Shown: positions 8,927 through 18,228 of the stretch, piece by piece | How the letters are laid out: every line of letters begins with the position of its first letter | Numbering within the stretch: position 1 is the stretch's first letter | Assembly: GCA_964217345.1 (NCBI GenBank) | Contig: CAXPJI010000025.1 | Coordinates: forward strand, 23,657 to 87,656 | Reading direction: 5' to 3' | Source: UBA3478 sp964217345 | GTDB lineage: Bacteria > Bacteroidota > Bacteroidia > Flavobacteriales > Flavobacteriaceae | DNA: 64,000 nucleotides | Translations under genes and position numbers: made by a program | The notes under the pieces: generated by a model | What the model was told of the DNA's origin: nothing | The model's database searches: none | The model's input: the letters and a program-made list of their open reading frames with translations, nothing else

Positions 8927-9954
8927 TTTCGAAACCATAGTAGTTTACGTTCAGGAATTAAGAATTCAATGACTAAAATAATAAAGGCAATGGCGATGAA
9001 CCATTGAAATTGATCTTTATAGTTAGAGTAGGTCTGGGTTTCAAAAGCAGTTTTGTCTAGTTGGGCTAGGAAATCGCTAATTGCTGATATCGTTGCTTCG
9101 GTGGTTAGGATATCGATATAAATACCGTTGGTGCTATCTGCCAATTCTTCTAATACGTCCTTGTTCAGCTTTGAGATGACTACATTGCCTTCATTATCTT
9201 TTTTAAAGCTGCCTTTTGCTTTTCCACTTTCGGGAATTGGGCCTCCAGAGGTCGTGCCTGTTGCAACGGTGATGATTTGAATGTTGGCTTGGTTCGCGAT
9301 TTCGGCGATGATATCTACTCCTGTTTCATTGTGATCTTCTCCGTCAGACAATAAAATGAGCACTCTGCGGGTCTCGGCATTTGGGTCGAAAAAAGTGCCA
9401 GCAAGTTTGATAGCTTCTAGGATAGCTGTTCCTTGAGAGGACATCATGTCTGTATTTACTCCTTTAAGGAACATACGAGCAGCTCCATAGTCTGTTGTGA
9501 TGGGTAGCTGAGGAAAGGCAGAGGCTGCGTAAGTAATGATTCCTACTCGGTCTCCCTTGAGCTCAGAAAGTGTTTCTGCAACAATTCGTTTTGCCTTTTC
9601 TATACGATTAGGGGCGATGTCCTCAGTGAGCATACTCTTTGAGACATCGATGGCAAATACTAGATCAACCCCTTCTCTTTTTACCGTACCTAATTGTGTT
9701 CCGATTTTAGGATTGGCTAATCCAATGAAGGCAAAATAGATAGCGAGAAGTATAAGAATGCGTTTTAGTAAGCGGTTTTTATTGCTTCGAAGAGGTGCGA
9801 GTCTTTTTAGCATTTGATCTCTCAATTTCTCATCGGGCTGGGCTTTTTTTAGCGTATGCTTTTGCCATGCTCGATACCCTATGAAAAGTAGGGTGATCAG
9901 CAGAACAACGATCCCGCCTATAGTGAGGTATTGGGTATGTTCGACTAACATCAT
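8923..9954 (-). CDS. batB: BatB: membrane VWA-domain protein
   Basis: A 343-residue inner-membrane protein with a von Willebrand factor A domain. There are two N-terminal membrane segments (about 10-28 and 62-80), the VWA domain at about 95-300 and a C-terminal membrane helix (FQWFIAIAFIILVIEFL). The metal-ion-dependent adhesion site looks intact: DVSKS (DxSxS), a threonine in LPITTD and the aspartate in LLSDGEDHNE. It overlaps batA and batC by four bases each, so it is probably translated in step with them. It is thought to act with BatA as the binding core of the Bat complex. Confidence 0.95.
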   Translation of the reverse strand: MMLVEHTQYLTIGGIVVLLITLLFIGYRAWQKHTLKKAQPDEKLRDQMLKRLAPLRSNKNRLLKRILILLAIYFAFIGLANPKIGTQLGTVKREGVDLVFAIDVSKSMLTEDIAPNRIEKAKRIVAETLSELKGDRVGIITYAASAFPQLPITTDYGAARMFLKGVNTDMMSSQGTAILEAIKLAGTFFDPNAETRRVLILLSDGEDHNETGVDIIAEIANQANIQIITVATGTTSGGPIPESGKAKGSFKKDNEGNVVISKLNKDVLEELADSTNGIYIDILTTEATISAISDFLAQLDKTAFETQTYSNYKDQFQWFIAIAFIILVIEFLIPERKLLWFRK

Positions 9955-10955
9955 GACAGGGCTTCTCTAAAAAGGGTGTGACGTAATAATAGCTCAAGAG
10001 CAAGTAGACTTAAGGCTAGAAATACCCAAAATCTAAAATGCTCTTCGTAGGTGTAATAACTAAACTCTTCAATTTCGCTTTTTTCAAGCTCATTGATTTG
10101 ATCGTAGATGGCTTCAAGACTTTGGTTGTCAGTGGCTCTGTAGTAGCTACCGCCAGTAAGCTCTGACACGCTTTTGAGGAGCTCTTCATCGATTTCTACT
10201 GAACGCATTCCGTATCTGAATGAACCGTCAGGATTGTAGGCAATGGGGCTTAAGGCATTACCATTAGTTCCTAGACCAATGGTGTAAATTTTGATACCAT
10301 ATTCGAGGGCGAGATTGGCCGCAGTTTCAGGTTCAATAAATCCACTATTGTTCACCCCATCTGTAAGTAAGATGATGATTTTTGAAATCGCATCACTTTC
10401 TTTAAGGCGATTCACTGCTGTTGCGAGTCCCATTCCGATAGCGGTTCCGTCCTCGATAGCTCCAAAGGTTAGCTCCGAAAGTGCAGTGAGCGTAATTGCG
10501 GTATCGGTGGTTAGGGGTGTTTTTGTATAACTTTCTCCGGCATATACAACGAGCCCGATACGGTCGCTTTTTCGATCTTTGACGAAGTCTGAAGCCACTT
10601 CTTTCAAGGCTTCAAGTCGGTTAGGTTGCAGATCTTTGGCGAGCATACTCGAACTCACGTCTATTGAAAGAACGATGTCTATACCACTAGAAGTTTTCGT
10701 CTTGGTGTTTACCCCAGACGTTTGAGGCCTTGCTAGTGCCATGATCAGCGAAGCTAGAGCTGCGATACGGAGCACCCAAATTAAAGGACGTAGTTTAGAT
10801 TTTAGACTGCTTGACCGCTTAACTCTTGTAGAAAAATTGAAAAAAACGGATTCTTTTGAAGCGCTCTTAAGCTTCCATAGTACAAGTAGTAATAAGATTG
10901 CAAAAAGTGCAAACCACTCAGGATTTTTATAAGGAGCTAAAAGTACTTCTCTCAT
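9951..10955 (-). CDS. batA: BatA: membrane VWA-domain protein
   Basis: A 334-residue paralogue of BatB. It has a short N-terminal membrane anchor (WFALFAILLLLVLWKL), a second hydrophobic segment near 58-75, a VWA domain at about 85-295 and a C-terminal membrane helix (FRFWVFLALSLLALELLL). The MIDAS residues are intact: DVSSS, TPLTTD and LLTDGVNNSG. It overlaps the preceding gene and batB by four bases on each side. VWA proteins next to a MoxR AAA+ ATPase are a widespread pair in which the ATPase is thought to remodel a VWA-bound client or metal centre. Confidence 0.95.
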   Translation of the reverse strand: MREVLLAPYKNPEWFALFAILLLLVLWKLKSASKESVFFNFSTRVKRSSSLKSKLRPLIWVLRIAALASLIMALARPQTSGVNTKTKTSSGIDIVLSIDVSSSMLAKDLQPNRLEALKEVASDFVKDRKSDRIGLVVYAGESYTKTPLTTDTAITLTALSELTFGAIEDGTAIGMGLATAVNRLKESDAISKIIILLTDGVNNSGFIEPETAANLALEYGIKIYTIGLGTNGNALSPIAYNPDGSFRYGMRSVEIDEELLKSVSELTGGSYYRATDNQSLEAIYDQINELEKSEIEEFSYYTYEEHFRFWVFLALSLLALELLLRHTLFREALS

Positions 10956-12463
10956 AATTCGGTGGTTACTTTTATTGACTCCATTATTCTAGCGGCTATT
11001 TGTTCAGCCCAACGATCTCCTGTAGGGTAGGTAATAACCACTTCTTGAGAAAACCCTTTTCCGCCAAAAATAAGATGGTCAAATGATCGTTCATTCTTCG
11101 CTGCATCTAGTGCAGTACCGAATGAGTGATAACCTGTGACCTCCTCTTTAGTGTTGTAGATTTCTGACTTGGGTAAAATCGTCGAAAAACCTTCTTCTTC
11201 AAATCGAAGCAGCTGTGCTTCAGAAAGAGCAACGAAGTCAACCTCTGATTCACTTTGGCCTTTTTCAATTCGGATAGAGACGGTTAAATCTTCATTAAGG
11301 TTCCAACTAAATCCTTCCTCGTTTCTAAATAATGCCTCTGGAGATTCAATACTTACTGGAGGAAAGCCATAACTTGATGAGACCCAGGTTTGTTCGTAGG
11401 ACTTTTTGAACGGGTTAAGGGTAATACTATCCCAAAGATTCTGGTAACCAGTTAGGTATCCATATACACCAAGTGATCCTAGCACTATAATTAAGGTTGA
11501 AACGGCGATGATTGTACGCTGTTTTACTCGATTTTTCTTTTGAGGCACGATGGTAAGTGCTTCTAACTTTCTTAGGTAACCTTCCTCGTAGGCCTCTATT
11601 GTTTGACTGACAAGTAAAAGGTCAGCACTTCGCTGCTCATCGGTTACCGATTGTTTCGCGAACTTGTAGAGTTCGGCCCGATTAAGTAGCTCCTTTAAAC
11701 CATTCTGTTGCTCCTTAGTCTGCTGGTAATAAGGCTCGTTTTGGCCGAGACTATCTAGTAGGCCAATGAGTTCCTTAGAGGTTCTCTGTTCTGTAGACAA
11801 TGAGAGTCTGCGATGCAGGTAGGTTTTAAAAATAGAGGTTGCGGAATAGTAAATAGATGCAGCTTCGACCACTTCTATTTGCTTTAGACGATCAATGGAG
11901 CGGATTGCCTCTTCAAAGGGGCTAATGACTCGTTTCTTTTCACGTGATCTTTTGAAATAAACAAGAAGCCCGATCGCTATGAGAGCAGTGATGAGCACAT
12001 AAGGCCAATGACTCTGAGGTTCAGGAGTTTTTTGACCAAGAGGTTTTATGTCGTACAGGCCTTGGGCGGTCGTATCGACGACTACATCGTTGATTCGAAC
12101 AGGAATTGCCTCGGTAGTGTACGGATTTCTATTAATAGTGATTTGTTGGGGGGCAATCAGATAGTCTCCAGCATCAAACTGAGTAATCTTATAGGTTTTA
12201 CGAAGCGATAATTGAGGTCTTTTTGACAAGGTGTCGATTGCCGATTCATTGACCACCTCGAGCGGATAAAAGGTTTGGCCTTCTGGAAATAGAATCAAGG
12301 CTTCAGGATCAGCAGAGGCGCTTAGCTGTAACTCAATTTGTTCCCCGATGAGAAGACTGTCTCGATCTATGGAGGCAGTTACTTCTTGACCATACCCTTG
12401 GTGAATAAACAGAGCAAGAACCAGCAATGCGATGATTTTATATGTTGCTAAGAAGCTTTTCAT
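10952..12463 (-). CDS. Bat-operon membrane protein, BatD-like N-terminus plus helical domain (unnamed)
   Basis: A 503-residue protein that occupies the slot between DUF58 and batA in many flavobacterial Bat operons and has no standard name. It shows a signal peptide (ending near HQGYG), a beta-rich extracytoplasmic part (~28-145) resembling the start of BatD, a membrane helix (WPYVLITALIAIGLLVYF), a cytoplasmic helical region (~175-300, resembling DUF4381-type segments), a second membrane helix (TIIAVSTLIIVLGSLGVYG) and a C-terminal ~170-residue extracytoplasmic domain. The start shares one base with the DUF58 stop (TAATG) and the end overlaps batA by four bases. The function is unknown; membership of the Bat complex is inferred from context. 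Confidence 0.85.
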   Translation of the reverse strand: MKSFLATYKIIALLVLALFIHQGYGQEVTASIDRDSLLIGEQIELQLSASADPEALILFPEGQTFYPLEVVNESAIDTLSKRPQLSLRKTYKITQFDAGDYLIAPQQITINRNPYTTEAIPVRINDVVVDTTAQGLYDIKPLGQKTPEPQSHWPYVLITALIAIGLLVYFKRSREKKRVISPFEEAIRSIDRLKQIEVVEAASIYYSATSIFKTYLHRRLSLSTEQRTSKELIGLLDSLGQNEPYYQQTKEQQNGLKELLNRAELYKFAKQSVTDEQRSADLLLVSQTIEAYEEGYLRKLEALTIVPQKKNRVKQRTIIAVSTLIIVLGSLGVYGYLTGYQNLWDSITLNPFKKSYEQTWVSSSYGFPPVSIESPEALFRNEEGFSWNLNEDLTVSIRIEKGQSESEVDFVALSEAQLLRFEEEGFSTILPKSEIYNTKEEVTGYHSFGTALDAAKNERSFDHLIFGGKGFSQEVVITYPTGDRWAEQIAARIMESIKVTTEL

Positions 12464-13344
12464 TAGCGATGCTTTGCCTTAAAGAACTGTAGTAGTTTAG
12501 AAATATGATCCTCATTTAATTCACAACTTACCATCGGGGCTCCTACTTGAGCAAAGCTCTTTTCAAAGTAGGATACGGCTGAATCAATGTCGTTGATATA
12601 GGTTTTAGCAATACTTTTTGACCCGGTATCTACATAAGCGATGGTATCCTCTTCTAGGGATCTCATAGGAATCAATCCTAAATTAGGCATTGCCATTTCG
12701 AGAGCATCATAAATACGGAATCCATTCACATCGTGTCGCTTCGCCAAAATTCGGAGCGATTTTTCGTAGCCAGTATCTAGAAAGTCAGAAAGTACAAAGA
12801 CGATGGTTTTCTTTTTAAGATAACCAGAAAGAGAAGAGAGCGCTTTGTCGATACTTGTTTTCTGTGCAGGTTTCGAGGGGTCAGAAAGAACGAGGAGTTC
12901 TCTGATGATTCGTAGAAGATGAGCTTTGCCCTTTTTTGGAGGCAAGAAAAGCTCGACCTCGTCAGAAAAAGCAAGTAACCCAACTTTATCATTGTTTTGT
13001 AGGGCAGAGAATGCCAGAATTGCGGCGATCTCAATACTTTTTTCAAGTTTGGTAGTTTCGCCACTACCGAAAAGACCAGACGAACTAACATCAACAGCCA
13101 GCATTAAGGTGAGTTCGCGTTCTTCTTCAAAAACCTTTGAATAGGGTTCCCTATTTCGTGCAGTAACATTCCAGTCGATCGTTCTAACATCATCCCCGTA
13201 TTCGTACTTTCTTACTTCACTAAAGGTCATACCTCTGCCTTTGAAAGAAGAATGGTATTCTCCTCCAAAAACATGGTCAGAAAGCCTACGAGTTTTAAGA
13301 GCAATCTTTCTAACTCGGGCAAGAATGTCAGAGACTTCTAGCAT
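12463..13344 (-). CDS. DUF58 domain protein of the Bat operon
   Basis: A 293-residue cytoplasmic DUF58 protein. The family hallmark GRGMTFSEVRKYEYGDDVRTIDWNVTAR-type region (about 35-65) is followed by a VWA-like core with LAVDVSSSGLFGSG. DUF58 proteins almost always accompany MoxR ATPases and VWA proteins, and are presumed adaptor or client-binding partners. It lies 8 bases after the moxR-type gene and touches the next gene by one base. Confidence 0.93.
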   Translation of the reverse strand: MLEVSDILARVRKIALKTRRLSDHVFGGEYHSSFKGRGMTFSEVRKYEYGDDVRTIDWNVTARNREPYSKVFEEERELTLMLAVDVSSSGLFGSGETTKLEKSIEIAAILAFSALQNNDKVGLLAFSDEVELFLPPKKGKAHLLRIIRELLVLSDPSKPAQKTSIDKALSSLSGYLKKKTIVFVLSDFLDTGYEKSLRILAKRHDVNGFRIYDALEMAMPNLGLIPMRSLEEDTIAYVDTGSKSIAKTYINDIDSAVSYFEKSFAQVGAPMVSCELNEDHISKLLQFFKAKHR

Positions 13345-13352
13345 GTTATATA

Positions 13353-14342
13353 TTAAGGTACTTTGACCGCTTCGAGAACTTGTTCGATAATTTGACCGCT
13401 TCCGATCGATTCAGCCTCAGCCTCGTAGGTTAAACCGATACGATGTCTGAGCACATCAAAAATCACCGCTCTAACATCTTCAGGAACTACGAATCCTCTT
13501 CCCTGAATGAACGCATAACACTTCGCTGCTTTTGCAAGACTAATGCTACCTCTTGGTGAAGCTCCGAAACTAATTAGTGACTTTAGATGAGCTAAGCCAT
13601 AATTTTCAGGATACCTTGTCGCGAAGATTAGATCAACGATATATTGCTCAATCTTTTCATCGAGATATACTTCGTTTACACTTTCTTGGGCTTTGAGGAG
13701 ATCCTTAGTGTTTAGTACAGCGCTTATCTTATGGGTAGTTGAAGCTAAATTTTGTCGAATAATCAGTTGCTCATCCTCTCTTTTCGGATAATCAATGACC
13801 ACTTTCAACATGAAACGATCTACCTGAGCTTCAGGCAAGGTATAGGTCCCTTCTTGTTCGACAGGGTTTTGGGTTGCCATAACAAGGAAGGGTTGGTCGA
13901 GTTTAAAGGTTTCATCGCCGATAGTCACTTGCTTCTCTTGCATGGCTTCTAACAGGGCTGACTGAACCTTTGCAGGTGCACGGTTGATCTCATCTGCCAA
14001 AACGAAATTGGCAAAAATCGGACCTTTCTTAACGTTAAAGACCTGTTCATTCATGTTATAGATTACGGTCCCAATCACATCAGCTGGCAACAGGTCAGGA
14101 GTGAACTGAATTCGACTAAAGCTGCCTTTTACTGCCTTTGAAAGCGTATTAATTGCCAAAGTTTTCGCAAGACCCGGAACTCCTTCGAGTAATATATGAC
14201 CTTTGGCTAGTAGACCAATTAAGAGACTATCTACCATATGGTTTTGCCCGACAATCGCCTTCGACACTTCGTTTCTCAATGCCGAAATAAAGGCGCTATC
14301 TCGTGCTATTTTCTCGTTTAACTCACTAATATCTACACTCAT
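13353..14342 (-). CDS. MoxR family AAA+ ATPase
   Basis: First gene of the Bat operon, about 329 residues. Walker A is LLEGVPGLAKT, Walker B is FVLADEINRAP, sensor 1 is MATQNPVEQEGTY and the C-terminal lid contains SFGASPRGSISLAKAAK. MoxR ATPases act as chaperones that mature or switch VWA-containing complexes. I chose the ATG at 14342 (MSVDISELNEK) instead of the one at 14372, because the extra ten residues (MRPLNIRQSE) lie outside the usual family start. The 120 bases upstream should hold the operon promoter; a loose TAgaaTTTG on the minus strand (14370-14380 region) is one base too long to fit the consensus. Confidence 0.95.
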   Translation of the reverse strand: MSVDISELNEKIARDSAFISALRNEVSKAIVGQNHMVDSLLIGLLAKGHILLEGVPGLAKTLAINTLSKAVKGSFSRIQFTPDLLPADVIGTVIYNMNEQVFNVKKGPIFANFVLADEINRAPAKVQSALLEAMQEKQVTIGDETFKLDQPFLVMATQNPVEQEGTYTLPEAQVDRFMLKVVIDYPKREDEQLIIRQNLASTTHKISAVLNTKDLLKAQESVNEVYLDEKIEQYIVDLIFATRYPENYGLAHLKSLISFGASPRGSISLAKAAKCYAFIQGRGFVVPEDVRAVIFDVLRHRIGLTYEAEAESIGSGQIIEQVLEAVKVP

Positions 14343-14493
14343 TTCGCTTTGTCTTATGTTTAGAGGGCGCAAATTCTAAATTCTTATTGCTTTCTCTTGT
14401 TAATGATAGGTTAAAAATGCCTGATTTAATAAGGTTTTCACAAAGTTTTGGCTTTTATAAAGTTGTAACTTATAGCCTGAAAAACGGATCACT

Positions 14494-15357
14494 ATGAAAA
14501 AACACTCACTGGTTATTGGAACGATGACATGGGGCTGCTGGGGAAGCGCCCTGAACACCACAGAAATGGCTAATCGTATAGCAGGAGCTCTAGAATTGGG
14601 TTTAAATCGATTTGATCATGCCGATATCTATGGAGATTACACTACTGAAGCAGAATTTGGAGCGGCTTTAAAACAGGCTAATGTGGCTAGAGAGGATGTT
14701 GAACTAATTACCAAGTGTGGGATTCAAATGACCAGAGGTAGAACTAATAAAGTCAAGCATTATCAATACGATACCGCTTATATTATTGAGTCGGCAGAGC
14801 AAAGCTTAAGAAATCTAGGTACCGATTATCTCGATCTTTTTCTATTGCATAGGCCGAGCCCATTGCTGAATACTGAAGAGGTGGGTCTAGCTGTTGCAAC
14901 GCTTTTAGATCAAGGAAAGATAAAGTCGTTTGGCTTATCAAATTTTCTTCCGCATCAGGTTGAAAGTGTCATGCGATTTGCTCCAGTAGAAGCGAACCAG
15001 ATACAATGTTCGATCACGCATACTGATTCGATGTACGATGGTACTCTAGATCAGGCGAACCATTTGAATATCGAGCCGATGGCTTGGTCACCTCTCGGAG
15101 TGCTGTTTAAAAACCCTGATGACGAGGCCGTGGTTCGCATTAGAGCTGTTGCTGATGATCTAATGAAGAAATATGATACTGATTTAGCAGGCTTAGCATT
15201 GGCTTTTTTAGCGAAACATCCGTCTAAGATCAGCCCGGTGGTAGGAACCACTCAAATCAATCGCCTCGCTGATGCAAAGAAAGGTTTTGAGATAGCGTTA
15301 GAGCTTGAAGACTGGTTCGTATTGCTCGAGGCCGCCAAGGGCACAAGAGTTCCTTAG
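14494..15357 (+). CDS. Aldo/keto reductase
   Basis: A 287-residue NADPH-dependent aldo/keto reductase of the YdhF-like group. The TIM-barrel tetrad can be placed: D41 and Y46 in FDHADIYGDY, K74 in LITKCG and H119 in LFLLHRP. The C-terminal cofactor-binding part contains SPVVGTTQ. These enzymes reduce aldehydes or ketones; the substrate is not predictable. Only 3 bases separate it from the AlbA_2-domain gene, so the two are probably co-transcribed. The 150 bases upstream, shared with the divergent moxR-type gene, hold no clean promoter match. Confidence 0.93.
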   Translation: MKKHSLVIGTMTWGCWGSALNTTEMANRIAGALELGLNRFDHADIYGDYTTEAEFGAALKQANVAREDVELITKCGIQMTRGRTNKVKHYQYDTAYIIESAEQSLRNLGTDYLDLFLLHRPSPLLNTEEVGLAVATLLDQGKIKSFGLSNFLPHQVESVMRFAPVEANQIQCSITHTDSMYDGTLDQANHLNIEPMAWSPLGVLFKNPDDEAVVRIRAVADDLMKKYDTDLAGLALAFLAKHPSKISPVVGTTQINRLADAKKGFEIALELEDWFVLLEAAKGTRVP

Positions 15358-15360
15358 GGT

Positions 15361-16494
15361 ATGATTAATAAGCGTCTTTTAATTAAAAATTTACTCGCTC
15401 ATAATGACGAGAATAGTTTCTATGATAAAAAACGCAGTATTTCTATAGGCGAAAAGGAGGGTAAAGCCAAGTTCCTCAAGCACGTTTGTGCTTTGGCTAA
15501 TACCAATCCCTTGAACAACTCTTACATTGTTGTTGGTGTCGAGGATTTAGACAGTAGTATCGTTGGCGTTGATTTTTTTGACGACAGCAAAATCCAGAAC
15601 CTGGTAAATGCTTACTTAGATCAACCGCCTAAGGTTTCGTACGAGAACATTCCCTTTCCACATTTACCTGACAATAAGGTGGTGGGTCTTATTACGATAC
15701 GATCTTCGGGCAAACTCTGTTCCCTTAGAAAGAACATCTGGAAGTATTATGGAGGAGCTGTTTTTTATCGCGAGGGCAGTATGTCGGTTCCGAAGAACTT
15801 CGAATCTGAATTGCGAGATACCAATTCAGCTATCGTTCAAGATTTAGAACGCCACGCAGAAAATAATATTGAGCTCACCCTCGATGGGGTGATTGATTTT
15901 ATTCGAAATCGTCATCCTGATATGCCAAGTGATTACAAGGTTTTTAAAGAGCAATTTGTAGTGTGTTGGGCTGGACAGGTAAAGAAAGTCAAGGACAAGG
16001 CTTATTATTCGCGAGTGGATATCGAATTGATCAATGAACAGGTAAGATTGTTCTATTCTGCCCTTGACGAGATAGAGATTACTCATACCAATGACACCTT
16101 CAGTCTAACCGAATATGTGTTTCTTGGGCTTGGAGACAAAAAATATTATCCGCTCGAACGATTAGATATTCGTTTCGAAGAGAATGGTACCTACCAGATG
16201 AATACCGAACTGATTTTTGAGCCTCCACGTTACGACACTCGAGAATTATTTCACGTATACAATACGAATAATACTTTGGTTAAACTTCTTGAGCAAAAAG
16301 TTCGACTCTCTGAAAATCAATTATTAGATCTAAGACGACTTCCTGACACCTATTTAATCTGTTTCTTAAATGGATTCGAAGAGGCCAAAGAACAGTTAGA
16401 AAATGCTAGGGGCCTTATTAAAGCAATAGACCAAGAGGCTTATGACTCGCTGAAAGAAGCACTTCGAGTAATTCGAAAAGTGAGGTATAACTAG
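15361..16494 (+). CDS. AlbA_2 (Schlafen-type) domain protein
   Basis: A 377-residue protein. Residues ~28-125 look like an AlbA_2 domain: a short acidic segment (GEKEGKAKFLKHVCALANTNP) leads into SYIVVGVEDLDSSIVGVDF, the pattern for this putative nucleic-acid-binding fold. The remaining ~250 residues have no motif I recognise and contain several beta strands and a helical end. It lacks the C-terminal winged helix and HATPase-like parts seen in many AlbA_2 regulators. The downstream gene is convergent, 5 bases away. There is nothing around it that marks a defence island; the function is unknown. Confidence 0.75.
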   Translation: MINKRLLIKNLLAHNDENSFYDKKRSISIGEKEGKAKFLKHVCALANTNPLNNSYIVVGVEDLDSSIVGVDFFDDSKIQNLVNAYLDQPPKVSYENIPFPHLPDNKVVGLITIRSSGKLCSLRKNIWKYYGGAVFYREGSMSVPKNFESELRDTNSAIVQDLERHAENNIELTLDGVIDFIRNRHPDMPSDYKVFKEQFVVCWAGQVKKVKDKAYYSRVDIELINEQVRLFYSALDEIEITHTNDTFSLTEYVFLGLGDKKYYPLERLDIRFEENGTYQMNTELIFEPPRYDTRELFHVYNTNNTLVKLLEQKVRLSENQLLDLRRLPDTYLICFLNGFEEAKEQLENARGLIKAIDQEAYDSLKEALRVIRKVRYN

Positions 16495-16499
16495 AGGGG

Positions 16500-17441
16500 C
16501 TACATTAGGTCTTTCGCTCTCGGTAGGGCAGCAATGGCCCCATAATTCTGTGCCGTAAATGCTCCAGCTTTGTTAGCGATACTCACCGCTGCGGTCATCC
16601 ACTCCTTGTCTTTTAAGATCGATGTTGATGTTGCTTTGGAAAGGGTGGCGAGTAAACATCCGATAAAAGCATCTCCAGAACCTGTGGTGTCAATCGCTTT
16701 GATGGGGACGGTAGGAATCGTTGCTCTTTGATCACTATCTAAGCTCAAAAGGGTTCCTTGCTTTCCAAGAGTGATACAGATCGTCCCGTGGGTCATCTTA
16801 TGAAAGAATCGGCAAGCCTCCTCTAAGTCATCGGTGTTTGCGAGTAGTTTCGCCTCTTCTTCGCTGAGCTTTATTAGGTGAGCCTTCGAGATGAAATACA
16901 GTGACTTTTTGATAAAATCTTCAGGATCGAATCGGTGTAGATCGTGACGGTAATTAGGGTCAAAACTGATGAGTGCCTCATTAGCTATCGCCTCTTCTAG
17001 ATAAGTCGAATAGGTATGTTCTAGGCTTCCACCTAAAAAGGAGGTTGCGGCTCCAAAGTGAACAATTTGTTGAGAGAACTTACCAGCGAGTGCTTTGTCA
17101 TAGGTCAGTTCCCGATCAGCTCCTCTCGAGAATACAAAGTCACGTTCACCATCGGCACCGAGATTTACAAAAGCGAGCGTAGTAAAAGTGGAAACTCGTT
17201 GTAAAAATTCTGTGCCAACCGCTTCTTCTTCTAGGGTCTCTGCTAAGAAGTTTCCGAAAGGGTCGCTACCCACAGCTCCAACAAAACAGCTTTGACCATC
17301 AAGACGACTCACTGCAGCGGCCACATTCGCAGGAGCTCCACCGGCTTTTTTAAGGAACTGATCGGTTTTTGTAAGTGAGGGATGTCCTCCCTGCCCAACA
17401 AAATCAATCAATAACTCTCCGATACAAAACACCTTCTTCAT
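16500..17441 (-). CDS. PfkB family carbohydrate kinase (probable fructokinase)
   Basis: About 313 residues from the ATG at 17441 (MKKVFCIGELLIDF), the standard start for fructokinase/ribokinase-type enzymes. PfkB signature 1 is GGAPANVAAAVSRL and signature 2 is IDTTGSGDAFIGCLL, with the catalytic aspartate in GSGDAF. It phosphorylates a sugar, most likely fructose, using ATP in the cytoplasm. The frame stays open for 41 more codons upstream, but these overlap the divergent phosphatase gene and do not resemble the family. A TA-C-TTTG sequence with one base too few for the -7 consensus lies upstream. Confidence 0.93.
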   Translation of the reverse strand: MKKVFCIGELLIDFVGQGGHPSLTKTDQFLKKAGGAPANVAAAVSRLDGQSCFVGAVGSDPFGNFLAETLEEEAVGTEFLQRVSTFTTLAFVNLGADGERDFVFSRGADRELTYDKALAGKFSQQIVHFGAATSFLGGSLEHTYSTYLEEAIANEALISFDPNYRHDLHRFDPEDFIKKSLYFISKAHLIKLSEEEAKLLANTDDLEEACRFFHKMTHGTICITLGKQGTLLSLDSDQRATIPTVPIKAIDTTGSGDAFIGCLLATLSKATSTSILKDKEWMTAAVSIANKAGAFTAQNYGAIAALPRAKDLM

Positions 17442-17468
17442 GGGGTAGATTTTAAGTGCCCAAAGTAC

Positions 17469-17476
17469 TAATTTTG
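17469..17476 (+). promoter_or_regulatory. Putative -7 element for the phosphatase gene
   Basis: TAATTTTG matches TAnnTTTG exactly, 15 bases before the TTG start at 17492. The expected start of transcription would be about 17482, leaving a leader of roughly ten bases. No convincing -33 TTG is seen. Confidence 0.4.
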
Positions 17477-17491
17477 AAGTAAACCTAAAGA

Positions 17492-18223
17492 TTGAAACGC
17501 ACACTCGCCATCGGAGATATTCACTCCGGAAAAAAGGGACTACAACAGGTACTAAATCGAGCAAATGTTAGCGAACAAGACCATCTTATTTTTCTAGGAG
17601 ATTATGTGGATGGATGGAGCGAAGCCCATCAGACAGTCGATTTTTTGATGACCCTCAGAGATCGATATCACTGCACGTTCATTCGCGGCAACCACGATGA
17701 TCTTTGTCTTAACTATTTAACTAGATCTGAGGCCCCTGAAAACTGGTTGCTTCATGGAGGTGCTGCTACAAAAAATAGTTACGACGCTATCGACCGAGTT
17801 CACAAGGAGCTTCATATCGCCTTTTTACAAAACCTTGAAGATTATCGGTTAGATGAAAATAATCGCCTTTTTCTTCATGCTGGCTTTACCAATCTAAGAG
17901 GGGTTGAACAAGAGTACTTTTCTAAGATGTTTTACTGGGATCGAACACTTTGGGAACTGGCAAAGGTGGTAGAAAAAACAGAAGACAAAGAACTACCCCC
18001 GAGATTAAAGCGTTATAGCGAGATATTTATTGGTCATACTCCGATATCGAAGGAGTCCTTTGTTTCGCCTCAGCGAGCTGCTAATGTTTGGAACATAGAT
18101 ACTGGAGCTGCCTTTAAGGGAGGGGTAACGGTACTAGACGTGGACACCAAAGAATTTTGGCAAAGTGATCCTTTGAATGAGCTGTATCAAGGAGAGCCAG
18201 GAAGAAATCTTGCCCCGAAATAA
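17492..18223 (+). CDS. Metallophosphoesterase, serine/threonine phosphatase-like
   Basis: A 243-residue calcineurin-like phosphoesterase with the metal-binding motifs in order: GDIHSG (residues 8-13), GDYVDG (~40-45), RGNHDD (~70-75) and GHTP (~183). The layout matches small bacterial protein phosphatases of the PrpA/ApaH type that hydrolyse phosphoprotein or dinucleoside polyphosphate. The gene starts at a TTG (17492), supported by the family start MKRTLAIGDIHG and by a -7 box just upstream; no in-frame ATG would keep the first metal motif. A hairpin terminator follows the stop. Confidence 0.92.
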   Translation: MKRTLAIGDIHSGKKGLQQVLNRANVSEQDHLIFLGDYVDGWSEAHQTVDFLMTLRDRYHCTFIRGNHDDLCLNYLTRSEAPENWLLHGGAATKNSYDAIDRVHKELHIAFLQNLEDYRLDENNRLFLHAGFTNLRGVEQEYFSKMFYWDRTLWELAKVVEKTEDKELPPRLKRYSEIFIGHTPISKESFVSPQRAANVWNIDTGAAFKGGVTVLDVDTKEFWQSDPLNELYQGEPGRNLAPK

Positions 18224-18228
18224 AAAAA

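Noticed and set aside
15361..16494. The AlbA_2 gene as part of a defence island
   Set aside because: Neighbours are metabolic genes, there is no nuclease, toxin, integrase or base-composition change around it.
17442..17564. A 41-codon N-terminal extension of the PfkB kinase
   Set aside because: It overlaps the start and promoter of the divergent phosphatase gene, and family members begin at the internal ATG (17441).
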